This document shows positions 5,874 to 13,147 of a stretch of 13,191 nucleotides of DNA, piece by piece. The first letter of the stretch is position 1. Every line of letters starts with the position of its first letter. Where the stretch lies: contig CALCNZ010000067.1 in assembly GCA_937897625.1 (NCBI GenBank), positions 1 through 13,191 of the forward strand, read 5' to 3'. Origin of the DNA: an uncultured Flavobacteriales bacterium (lineage in GTDB: Bacteria > Bacteroidota > Bacteroidia > Flavobacteriales_D > Sanyastnellaceae). The translations under genes and the position numbers were made by a program. The notes under the pieces are model-generated. The model was given only the letters and a program-made list of their open reading frames with translations. It was not told where the DNA came from and searched no databases.

Positions 5874-7166
5874 TTACTCTGCGTAGAGATACCAATTGTT
5901 TCGACTTTCATAGGGACGGTAGAGGTAATACACTCTACCGTTTTTTATTTGTGCATTTCGAACATGTCGCCAATGCAGGTTTTTCCTCAGCTCAAGACTG
6001 CCGTCATCCTTCACAATGTACATGGCCGACTCGCCAGATCGAAGTTTCGTAAAGCACACGACCTCCTGCTTCTCGCTGTCGTATTGTACATTCAGAATTT
6101 TTTCTTGGTTAGGTAAGTTGGAAAGATTCCGATCGCCTACCATGTTCATTCGACTTACAAATTCTCCTTCAGAATTTATCTTCAAAACTTGTCCTTGCGA
6201 AATATTGAAAATAGACCAACTGTTTTCCAATTGTACAATCTTCGCAACAGGATCTCTGTAAAACGGACTCTCTTTGAATCGCGTCATTTGCCCGGCTACG
6301 ATTTCCTTCGGCACCCCATAATCTAATTCATACTGATAAGCAATACGCTTGGCTCTGCCATTCATGTATTTATATTCCGACTTAAAAAGCTCCATGGTTA
6401 ACGAGTCTGCAACATGCTCCAGCTCTATGGGATCTGTGCTGTCTTTCTTCAATAAATAAAAACTGAATTCGGGGTATTCTTCCGTGAAGGTGTGGAAGAC
6501 AATGTTCGAATTTAGAAATCCGCAAATGGGTTCGAACTCTTGACGAAAAGATTCATAACTCAATTTATCTAAATGTAAAAACGGTTCCGATTGAAGTTGA
6601 AAAACGGAATTTTCTGTCAACACAAAACACGCACCTGTGGGCGCCAAATGAAAACGTTCAGCAGGTTCGTTAATGTGAAACGATGTAACAATCTTCCCGA
6701 ATGAATCCACTTGGGCTATCCACGCGTCTTCCCACAAATCGCGTTTTTCGTATGCCGGCTTCATTAATTTTTCGTGTTCATAGAGAAGCATAGTCAGCTT
6801 TCCGTTCCACCAAACAAAATCTCCGACCGAGTATTTCACACTTCCAAAAACGCTATCGGGCTTATCTGTAATGCTTAGGACAGGCATCTGATAAATCTGC
6901 TCGGTTAATTCAATGACCCGACCAATTTTAGTGGTCGTGTAATCGTAATAACCAATGGATTGCACCACGTATCCGTTGTTAGAACTTGGAATAGCGAACG
7001 CTCCTTGTTCGTCTGTAACAGCGAATTGCTTTCCGTTGCTCCATTTCACCACGGCACCGCTAATGGGTTTTTTCGTGTTGAATGAAATGACCTTTCCTCG
7101 CTGTTGTGCCTGAATGACAAACGAACAAAGGAAAAGCGCAAGAGCTATTGAAAAACGAATTTTCAT
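5874..7166 (-). CDS. Exported protein with CarboxypepD_reg-like domain, function unknown
   Basis: A 430-residue protein with a clear signal peptide (residues 1-20, cleavage after IQA). Residues about 22-88 look like a carboxypeptidase-regulatory-like (transthyretin-type) domain: QRGKVISFNTKKPISGAVV, then TDEQGAFAIP, and a pattern ending VIELTE. Such domains are common at the start of Bacteroidota outer-membrane and periplasmic proteins. The remaining 340 residues are rich in aromatic beta-strand segments (for example FVWWNGKLTMLLYEHEK) and resemble a beta-propeller-like surface protein, but I do not recognise a family. There is no TonB plug or barrel and no type IX sorting tail visible at the C-terminus (ending NNWYLYAE). 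It lies 62 nt downstream of the LTA4H-like peptidase gene on the same strand and may be co-transcribed with it. A weak -7-like box (TAAATTTC) sits 5 nt before the ATG. Confidence 0.75.
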   Translation of the reverse strand: MKIRFSIALALFLCSFVIQAQQRGKVISFNTKKPISGAVVKWSNGKQFAVTDEQGAFAIPSSNNGYVVQSIGYYDYTTTKIGRVIELTEQIYQMPVLSITDKPDSVFGSVKYSVGDFVWWNGKLTMLLYEHEKLMKPAYEKRDLWEDAWIAQVDSFGKIVTSFHINEPAERFHLAPTGACFVLTENSVFQLQSEPFLHLDKLSYESFRQEFEPICGFLNSNIVFHTFTEEYPEFSFYLLKKDSTDPIELEHVADSLTMELFKSEYKYMNGRAKRIAYQYELDYGVPKEIVAGQMTRFKESPFYRDPVAKIVQLENSWSIFNISQGQVLKINSEGEFVSRMNMVGDRNLSNLPNQEKILNVQYDSEKQEVVCFTKLRSGESAMYIVKDDGSLELRKNLHWRHVRNAQIKNGRVYYLYRPYESRNNWYLYAE

Positions 7167-7228
7167 TTCTTGAAATTTAAGTTGAAACGAGCTTCGCTCT
7201 CTTCCAAATTAAATTAAAAATTTCGTTT

Positions 7229-9088
7229 CTACTTCTCGAAGTAATGCAAGGTCTCGTCAACGGTGTTCTGCGTAACTGCGTGGTAGTTGCCTCTGCAGTG
7301 CGCGTAGATGCTTAAAGCTGTAACATGATACCCGTTGTTTTCCATTGCCTCGTAAAGCGGCGCTACGAATTTTCTTCGTCCCACCTTCTCTAAAAACGTA
7401 GCTAGATCTGCAAAGACTGCTTCGTTCTTCGATTGAATAGATAGCATGAACCAAGCGAAGAGCACTTCTGAATTTCCAATTTTCGAAATATGAAAACTGT
7501 TGTCGAGTGACTGAACTTTTTCCAATGAAACGGTTGAAGTGATGTTTGACAAGAAACGATAACGCTCTTGGTAACTCCAATTGTTCCATGGAAGCTCGCT
7601 GTTTGTTATCTTATCGGCTTCCCACTTCAATCGAAGTTCATCGACTTTTTCCAATTCCGCCGATTGAACAACCGCAGAATTGGCGGGCAATCCAGCAGAA
7701 TAAATCCATTCGTCAATTCCAATCGCATCTGCTTGCTCCTTGGTCAAAAGTTCTGTTGTTAAAATGTCTATGAATCCTTCGGTAGTCATAACCCCGAAAG
7801 CGTGCGACTGAAAATAGTTCTTCAAAAACGCATCGAACTTTTCTCTTCCAACTTTCTCTTCTATGGTTCGAAGGAAGAAATAGCCTTTGTTGTAGGCGAT
7901 ATCGTTCATGCCATCGTCTGGATTTCTATTCTCTAACGCCAATTTCAAATGGGTGTCTTCAGCAGGAAGTTCGGCTAGCGTGGCGTTCAAATCTTGACGC
8001 GCTAGGGTTGCCAACATCTCTGCTTTTGCCTTGCCATATAGCGATTCCATGATTCGTTGTTCGAAGTATACGGTAAAGCCTTCATTCAACCAGAAGTCGT
8101 TCCACGTGGCGTTGGTCACCAAGTTTCCGCTCCAGCTGTGAGCCAGTTCATGAGCGATTAATGAGACCAACGACTTGTCTCCTGCTAAAATGGTTGGTGT
8201 TGCGAAAGTCAATCGTGGATTCTCCATTCCTCCAAATGGAAATGCTCCCGGAAGCACCAACACATCGTAGCGTTCCCAAGCATATGGACCATACAAATCT
8301 TCTGCAGCTTTCACCATGCCCGGCATGTCTGAGAATTCGTTGTAGGCCAATTCCAACATATCGGCAGTTGCATATACACCCGTGTTTTCACTCAATGATT
8401 TAAACGTTACATCTCCAACTGCCAATGCCAATAAATAAGAAGGAATGCGTTGTTTCATTTCGAAATGATACTTGCCGTCTACAGCTTTCACTTGCGGATT
8501 TTCAGCAGACATTAACGCCATTAAATCACTTGGAACTGTTACATCAGCTGAATATGTGAATCTCACGGAAGGGCTATCCTGACAAGGGATCCACGTTCTC
8601 GCAAGAATGGCTTGCGACTGCGAAAACAAGAAAGGCAATTCGTTTTCTTTTTCCACCCACAACAACGCTTCCGCGGTTGGTGAAGTGGTGTATTGAATGC
8701 TCACTTGATTGTCTGTATCGTTAATTTCAACATGCAAGGCTTGACCCAAGAAGGGCTTCGCTTCATCTAAGAAAAAATAAGCCTTCCTTCCATTCACCTT
8801 CACCCACAAAATATTCAAGTCTTTCGTGTCGAAGGAAATTTGCTTCGCTCCTTTTTCTGTTTTGAAATCGAACGTGGCATTGGCTGAAATGACATGGGTT
8901 TCTACATCCACGTTAGCGGTCCAGTGAAGATGAGTCACGCGAGCATCTGACGTTGCCGCCGAATGCGGATCGAACAATTTTGAAGTGGTCATGGGTTGAA
9001 TGGTATGATTCGTTTGAGAAGTTGTTTCCTTGACTTTGCAGGAAGCAAAAGCCAACGTAACAGATAGAAGGAAGAAAACTTTCCGCAT
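7229..9088 (-). CDS. M1-family metallopeptidase lipoprotein, leukotriene-A4-hydrolase-like
   Basis: A 619-residue zinc aminopeptidase from the chosen ATG at 9088. That start gives a lipoprotein signal peptide (MRKVFFLLSVTLAFASC, lipid cysteine 17) and leaves 4 nt after the upstream stop; the longer open frame to 9214 only overlaps the methyltransferase gene. The order of parts follows LTA4H: N-terminal beta domain, IPCQDSPSVR near 167-176, exopeptidase motif GGMEN at 286-290, zinc motif HELAH (H313, E314, H317), third zinc ligand E336 in WLNEGF, catalytic Y399 in AYNKG, and a C-terminal helical domain containing LPWNNWSYQERYRFL. It probably trims N-terminal residues from peptides in the periplasm or at the outer membrane. 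An epoxide-hydrolase activity like that of the vertebrate enzyme is not implied. Confidence 0.92.
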   Translation of the reverse strand: MRKVFFLLSVTLAFASCKVKETTSQTNHTIQPMTTSKLFDPHSAATSDARVTHLHWTANVDVETHVISANATFDFKTEKGAKQISFDTKDLNILWVKVNGRKAYFFLDEAKPFLGQALHVEINDTDNQVSIQYTTSPTAEALLWVEKENELPFLFSQSQAILARTWIPCQDSPSVRFTYSADVTVPSDLMALMSAENPQVKAVDGKYHFEMKQRIPSYLLALAVGDVTFKSLSENTGVYATADMLELAYNEFSDMPGMVKAAEDLYGPYAWERYDVLVLPGAFPFGGMENPRLTFATPTILAGDKSLVSLIAHELAHSWSGNLVTNATWNDFWLNEGFTVYFEQRIMESLYGKAKAEMLATLARQDLNATLAELPAEDTHLKLALENRNPDDGMNDIAYNKGYFFLRTIEEKVGREKFDAFLKNYFQSHAFGVMTTEGFIDILTTELLTKEQADAIGIDEWIYSAGLPANSAVVQSAELEKVDELRLKWEADKITNSELPWNNWSYQERYRFLSNITSTVSLEKVQSLDNSFHISKIGNSEVLFAWFMLSIQSKNEAVFADLATFLEKVGRRKFVAPLYEAMENNGYHVTALSIYAHCRGNYHAVTQNTVDETLHYFEK

Positions 9089-9092
9089 GCGA

Positions 9093-9977
9093 TTACACTT
9101 TGAGAATTCTTCCAAACACACCCAAAGGCAGAAGCACTCCGCTTTCCGCGTTGAGGTAAAGCTCTCCGATAGCCAGGTTTTTTCCAGCAAAAGGACGCAA
9201 GAGATTTTCGACAATCAACGGAGAAAGTCCAAGGCTGTATGCGTTCAACACGAGAAAATGTTCTTTCGGATCGAGCAATTGCAAAACACCGTCGAGCAAT
9301 TCTGAAATCTGTTCTTCCAGCTTCCACTTCTCTCCTTTTGGCCCGTGTCCGAATGCCGGAGGATCGAGGATTATTCCGTTGTACTTATTTCCTCTGCGCA
9401 CTTCGCGTTGAACAAATTTCAAGGCGTCTTCCACCATCCAACGAATGTCTTTTGTACCTGTGAGTTGTGCGTTTTCATTCGCCCAAGTGACTACTTGCTT
9501 TATGCTGTCTACGTGTGTAACCTCGGCGCCGTGCGTTGCGCAGGCCACCGTTGCACCTCCTGTATAGGCGAACAAATTCAACACTTTCGGCTTTTCAATT
9601 TGCATCTTCTGCATAGCCGTGATAGAGAAATCCCAATTGGCCGCCTGTTCCGGAAAAATACCCACGTGCTTGAAGGAAGTCATTCCCAAACGCATATTCA
9701 AATTCTTTCCGTTGATTAATTCATATTGAATTTTCCATTGATCGGGCATTTTCTTCATCTTGGTCCACTCGCCAATGTTGCTTCCTTTTTGAACGAAACG
9801 TACATGGGCTCTCTTCTTCCATTCCTCGTCAGACAAGCGTTTCGGCCACACGGCCTGTGGTTCAGGACGAATGGTAATGAATTCACCGAAGCGTTCTAAT
9901 TTTTCAAAATCGCCACAATCAAGCAGGGCATAATCCTTCCAACGTGAAGGGGTATCGAGTTGAACCGTTAATGTCAT
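9093..9977 (-). CDS. RlmI-like class I SAM-dependent methyltransferase without PUA domain
   Basis: A 294-residue protein. The Rossmann methyltransferase domain (about 90-290) has motif I VLNLFAYTGGATVACA (132-147), an acidic residue D157 at the end of the second strand, and motif IV ILDPPAFGHGPKGEKW (203-218). This is the pattern of the RlmI/RlmL-type 23S rRNA methyltransferases (Methyltrans_SAM). The N-terminal 90 residues (DYALLDCGDFEKLERFGEF) lack an obvious PUA RNA-binding domain, so the substrate, and even whether it is rRNA, is uncertain. A perfect -7 box lies only 4 nt before the ATG, predicting a leaderless mRNA; no other Met lies nearby. The peptidase gene follows after 4 nt, so the two are almost certainly co-transcribed. 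Confidence 0.87.
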   Translation of the reverse strand: MTLTVQLDTPSRWKDYALLDCGDFEKLERFGEFITIRPEPQAVWPKRLSDEEWKKRAHVRFVQKGSNIGEWTKMKKMPDQWKIQYELINGKNLNMRLGMTSFKHVGIFPEQAANWDFSITAMQKMQIEKPKVLNLFAYTGGATVACATHGAEVTHVDSIKQVVTWANENAQLTGTKDIRWMVEDALKFVQREVRRGNKYNGIILDPPAFGHGPKGEKWKLEEQISELLDGVLQLLDPKEHFLVLNAYSLGLSPLIVENLLRPFAGKNLAIGELYLNAESGVLLPLGVFGRILKV

Positions 9978-9981
9978 GAAA

Positions 9982-9989
9982 CAAAGGTA
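9982..9989 (-). promoter_or_regulatory. Putative -7 promoter element for the methyltransferase-peptidase operon
   Basis: The minus strand reads TACCTTTG, an exact TAnnTTTG match, followed by TTTC and the ATG at 9977. With this spacing the transcript would begin at or next to the A of the start codon. The box lies where the -33 region of the divergent promoter at 10003-10010 would be. Confidence 0.5.
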
Positions 9990-10002
9990 CGCTTCTTCGC
10001 TT

Positions 10003-10010
10003 TATCTTCG
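10003..10010 (+). promoter_or_regulatory. Putative -7 promoter element for the DUF2520-KdsC-M1 operon
   Basis: TATCTTCG has one mismatch to TAnnTTTG and lies 7 nt before the chosen ATG at 10018. Its position supports that start over the ATG at 9976, which would be upstream of the promoter. No TTG -33 element is visible. Confidence 0.4.
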
Positions 10011-10017
10011 CAGAGAT

Positions 10018-10755
10018 ATGCGCATAGCTCTAGTTGGAAACGGAAATTTAGCGTGGCATTTAAACGCTGCGCTTCGCGAAATTAATTCGCGTATTGATTT
10101 GCATGTGGTTCGTGAACTGCCTGTTTCAAGTCCATGGAAAACAACAACAAATCTGAGCGAGATCAATGACAGCTATCACCTGGTTTTATTAGCTGTTCCA
10201 GATGCTCAAATTGCAGCGGTAGCGGCTCAACTTCCAGAAAAAATTATTGCGGTTCACTTTTCAGGAGGAACTTCCATCTTGAATTTACCTCAAAAAAACC
10301 GCGCTGTTTGCTGGCCTTGTCAAACTTTGAAAAAAGGAACTTCAATTAAATACAACAACATTCCGTTGTTATATGAATTTTCAAATTCAGACACAGAGAC
10401 CATCGTGAAGGCCTTTCTGGAACCTGCCATTGGCAAATGGATTTCCGCTAACGGCGAGCAACGTCAACTGGCACATATCTCGGCGGTCTTTTCCAACAAC
10501 TTCACAAATCATCTTCAACACATTTCACAATCGCTGTTGAAGGAAGCACAACTTCCAACCGATTTGTTTTATACCATGTTGAAGGCGCACATTGAATTGT
10601 TGGAAACAAAAGCGCCTGAGAGCATTCAAACCGGACCCGCGCAGCGCGGAGATGTTGGAATTATTGAAGCACAAAAACAAATATTGAATAACCATGCCGA
10701 CTGGAAAGAGATTTACGCGCTACTTTCCCAAAGCATTCTTGAAAAATACCAATGA
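10018..10755 (+). CDS. Rossmann-like and DUF2520 domain protein, putative NADP-dependent oxidoreductase fold
   Basis: A 245-residue protein starting with a dinucleotide-binding strand and loop (MRIALVGNGNLAWHL), the reason for choosing ATG at 10018 over 9976, which would add 14 residues before the first strand. The Rossmann part covers about 1-115, with LVLLAVPDAQI near 56-66 and AVHFSGG near 80-86. The C-terminal helical DUF2520 domain contains the family signature QTGPAQRGD near 203-211. The fold resembles ProC/F420-dependent NADP reductases, but the substrate is unknown. The gene overlaps the KdsC-like gene by 4 nt (ATGA), so translation is probably coupled. The DUF2520-KdsC pairing is, from memory, recurrent in Flavobacteriia, which hints at a shared role without defining it. 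Confidence 0.88.
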   Translation: MRIALVGNGNLAWHLNAALREINSRIDLHVVRELPVSSPWKTTTNLSEINDSYHLVLLAVPDAQIAAVAAQLPEKIIAVHFSGGTSILNLPQKNRAVCWPCQTLKKGTSIKYNNIPLLYEFSNSDTETIVKAFLEPAIGKWISANGEQRQLAHISAVFSNNFTNHLQHISQSLLKEAQLPTDLFYTMLKAHIELLETKAPESIQTGPAQRGDVGIIEAQKQILNNHADWKEIYALLSQSILEKYQ

Positions 10756-11270
10756 ACTACAAAGAGAAATTAGCGAAAACAAAGATCTTCATCTTCGATG
10801 TCGATGGAGTGTTCACAGACAACATCGTGTGGTTGTTCCCCGATGGAGAGCAGATGCGCACAGCGAATGTTCGCGACGGATATGCCGTGCAATTAGCGGT
10901 GAAGCATGGCTTTCGCATAGCTGTGATTAGCGGTGGAAGATCGGAAGCCGTTCGTAATCGCTTTGAGAAATTGGGCGTTCACGAAGTTCACTTGGGATCT
11001 TCGAACAAGAAACAAGTGTATTTAGATTTAAAATCGAAGTGGCATTTTCACGACGACGATGTGTGTTACATGGGCGACGACATTCCGGATCTTCCGTTGT
11101 TGAAGATCGTTGGATTGGCTGTTTGTCCGGCCGACGCAGCGCCTGAAGTAAAAGAAGTGGCACATTACATTTCCAACAAAAATGGTGGACATGGATGTGT
11201 TCGCGATTTAATGGAACAAGCGTTGAAGCTTCACGGACATTGGATGAATGAAGAATCTGTTATTTGGTAA
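10752..11270 (+). CDS. KdsC-like HAD phosphatase (3-deoxy-D-manno-octulosonate 8-phosphate phosphatase family)
   Basis: A 172-residue, cap-less HAD subfamily III protein, the usual size for KdsC/YrbI. HAD motif I is FDVDGVFTD with nucleophile D16 and acid D18, motif II is IS at 59-60 in VISGGR, the motif III lysine is K86 or K87, and motif IV is GDD at 108-110 with D113. The C-terminal GGHGCVRD (145-152) matches the flexible tail that KdsC proteins insert into a neighbouring active site. The family removes phosphate from Kdo-8-P during lipopolysaccharide core synthesis. Other Kdo genes are not present here, so a related sugar phosphate is possible. It overlaps the DUF2520 gene by 4 nt and is followed after 2 nt by the M1 peptidase gene. 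Confidence 0.9.
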   Translation: MNYKEKLAKTKIFIFDVDGVFTDNIVWLFPDGEQMRTANVRDGYAVQLAVKHGFRIAVISGGRSEAVRNRFEKLGVHEVHLGSSNKKQVYLDLKSKWHFHDDDVCYMGDDIPDLPLLKIVGLAVCPADAAPEVKEVAHYISNKNGGHGCVRDLMEQALKLHGHWMNEESVIW

Positions 11271-11272
11271 TT

Positions 11273-13084
11273 ATGAAGAAGAGAAACGTTTTGTTTTTTG
11301 CATTTTTCATTTTAGGTGGAAATGCGTTCGGTCAATATTGGCAGCAGCAAGCCAATTACACCATTGACATTTCTTTGAACACTACGAACGATTCGTTTGT
11401 GGGAAAAGAAACCATTCAATACGCGAACAACAGCAACGACGAGCTTACGCAGTTGTTTTTCCATTTATACAACAACGCTTTCCAACCGGGCAGCGACATG
11501 GATGTTCGCTCGCAGTATTTACCGGATCCAGACAGACGTGTGGGTGATCGCATTTCCAAATTAACGAAAGATCAAGAAGGTCACTTGCATGTGAGCAGTC
11601 TTTTGGTGAATGGTGAAAAAGTTTCTTTCATTGAAAATGAAACGATTTTGGAAGTTCAACTTTCAAAAGGAATTCCGGCTCATTCGGTTGCTAAACTCGA
11701 ATTGGAATTCAACGGACAAGTGCCACTTCAAATTCGCAGAAGTGGAAAAGACAATGCGGAAGGCATTGAATACAGCATGAGTCAGTGGTATCCTAAATTG
11801 AGTGAATACGATGCAGACGGCTGGCATCCGAATCCATACATTGGACGCGAGTTCTACGGTGTATGGGGGAACTTCAATGTGAACATTACCCTTCCTGCGA
11901 ATTACGTGGTTGCTGCGGGTGGCGTACTGTTGAATGAAGATGAATCTTTCAAGCGCGTTCAAAAAACGGGGAAGAATTTAATTACCTGGAAGTACGAAGC
12001 GAAGAATGTTCACGACTTTGTCTGGGCCGCCGACCCCGATTACGTCCGCACAGAGATTCAACTTGACGGCGGTCCAAAAATTTATTTCTATCACCAATCA
12101 GATGAAAAATTCAACGAAGCGTGGGATCGTCTTCCAGAATTCACCGCGAAAGCATTTGATTTGTTGAGCAAGAATTTCGAAAAATATCCTTATCCAGTTT
12201 ACAACGTTATTCAAGGCGGCGATGGCGGAATGGAATATCCAATGGCTACGCTTATCACTGGCAAGCGTTCGCTTCCAAGCCTTGTGGGCGTTACCGTTCA
12301 CGAAGGCGCGCACTCATGGTATCAGGGTATGCTCGCTACAGACGAAAGTCAGTATTGTTGGATGGACGAAGGGTTCACGAGCTTTGCTGCGACGGTGGTA
12401 ATGAACGCACTTTTCCCTGCGCAAGCAGATCCATATCACAGAGAATCGATTGACGGATATTTGGAATTGGTGAAAGCAGGCATTGAAGAACCATTGACTA
12501 CACACGCCGATCACTTCGAAACGAATTATGCCTACGGCGTTGCGGCATACAGCAAAGGAGAGACCTATTTAAGTCAGTTGGAATACATTATGGGCGCTGA
12601 ACTTTTCAATAATACCATGCACGCGTATTTCAATGAATGGGCATTTAAACATCCGTCTTCAGACGACATGTTGCGCGTTGCCGAAAAAGAAAGCGGATTG
12701 GTTTTGGATTGGTTCGACGAATATTATGTTGGAACTACGAAAACCATGGATTACGCCATTGATACGGTTTTTGCGGGAAAAGGAGAAACTGAAATTGTGC
12801 TTGAGCGCAAAGGACTATTCCCCATGCCTTGTGAAGTAACCGTGAGTTTCGACAATGGAAAAGATTGCGTGTATTACATTCCAATCGATCTTATGCGTGG
12901 AGAAAAATTCAAAGGCAAAATGCCTGAGAATTGGAATCTTCAAACCGATTGGCATTGGGTTGATAAAACCTATTCACTCAAATTCAAGAATCAGAATGTG
13001 AAAGTTTTGAAGGTGACTATTGACGCGAAGAATCAAACCATAGACACAGACAAGAACAACAACACCCACTCCATAACCAAATAA
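11273..13084 (+). CDS. M1-family metallopeptidase, exported
   Basis: A 603-residue protein with a signal peptide (MKKRNVLFFAFFILGGNAFG, cleaved before QYW). I chose ATG at 11273; the frame opens three codons earlier at a TTG inside the KdsC stop region, which is not credible as a start. The N-terminal beta-sandwich spans roughly 22-270. Catalytic features follow: GGMEY at 318-322, zinc motif HEGAH (H343, E344, H347), third ligand E366 in WMDEGF, and Y426 in AAYSKGE. The C-terminal part (about 480-603) is beta-rich (MDYAIDTVFAGKGETEIVLERKG), not the LTA4H helical domain, so this peptidase differs in type from the one at 7229-9088. It probably acts in the periplasm on peptides, with substrates unknown. 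It is the third gene of the DUF2520-KdsC-M1 operon. Confidence 0.93.
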   Translation: MKKRNVLFFAFFILGGNAFGQYWQQQANYTIDISLNTTNDSFVGKETIQYANNSNDELTQLFFHLYNNAFQPGSDMDVRSQYLPDPDRRVGDRISKLTKDQEGHLHVSSLLVNGEKVSFIENETILEVQLSKGIPAHSVAKLELEFNGQVPLQIRRSGKDNAEGIEYSMSQWYPKLSEYDADGWHPNPYIGREFYGVWGNFNVNITLPANYVVAAGGVLLNEDESFKRVQKTGKNLITWKYEAKNVHDFVWAADPDYVRTEIQLDGGPKIYFYHQSDEKFNEAWDRLPEFTAKAFDLLSKNFEKYPYPVYNVIQGGDGGMEYPMATLITGKRSLPSLVGVTVHEGAHSWYQGMLATDESQYCWMDEGFTSFAATVVMNALFPAQADPYHRESIDGYLELVKAGIEEPLTTHADHFETNYAYGVAAYSKGETYLSQLEYIMGAELFNNTMHAYFNEWAFKHPSSDDMLRVAEKESGLVLDWFDEYYVGTTKTMDYAIDTVFAGKGETEIVLERKGLFPMPCEVTVSFDNGKDCVYYIPIDLMRGEKFKGKMPENWNLQTDWHWVDKTYSLKFKNQNVKVLKVTIDAKNQTIDTDKNNNTHSITK

Positions 13085-13087
13085 GCC

Positions 13088-13147
13088 GTGTTTAAACAAT
13101 ACTTTGCATTTACCAAGAGCGCCGCTCTTAACTTTTTAATCGGTCTT
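13088..13147 (+). CDS. 5' end of an unidentified gene, truncated by the contig end
   Basis: From GTG at 13088, 3 nt after the M1 peptidase stop, 20 codons are open up to the adapter junction: VFKQYFAFTKSAALNFLIGL. A short polar stretch followed by a hydrophobic run suggests the beginning of a membrane-anchored protein. The pattern FxxYFxFTK recalls the N-terminus of Bacteroidota helix-hairpin-helix (ComEA-like) membrane proteins, but 20 residues are too few for an assignment. Its closeness to the preceding gene suggests a fourth operon member. Codons after 13147 come from adapter sequence and must be ignored. Confidence 0.35.

Noticed and set aside
7189..7242. Two small hairpins (GAGC/GCTC at 7189-7199 and ACTTC/GAAGT at 7231-7242) as a terminator after the LTA4H-like gene
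   Set aside because: Stems are only 4-5 bp with 2-3 nt loops, and the second lies at the coding end; no convincing stem plus T-run follows.
9089..9214. 42-codon N-terminal extension of the LTA4H-like peptidase frame
   Set aside because: It lies inside the methyltransferase gene, and the ATG at 9088 begins a perfect lipoprotein signal peptide right after the upstream stop.
9345..9719. Plus-strand 124-codon open frame inside the methyltransferase gene
   Set aside because: It is antisense to the motif-bearing methyltransferase frame, with no family resemblance.
9976..10017. Upstream ATG for the DUF2520 gene
   Set aside because: It lies upstream of the putative promoter and overlaps the divergent gene's start; the dinucleotide-binding strand begins directly at the ATG at 10018.
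11264..11272. TTG start three codons ahead of the second M1 peptidase
   Set aside because: It overlaps the KdsC-like stop, and the ATG at 11273 starts a standard signal peptide.
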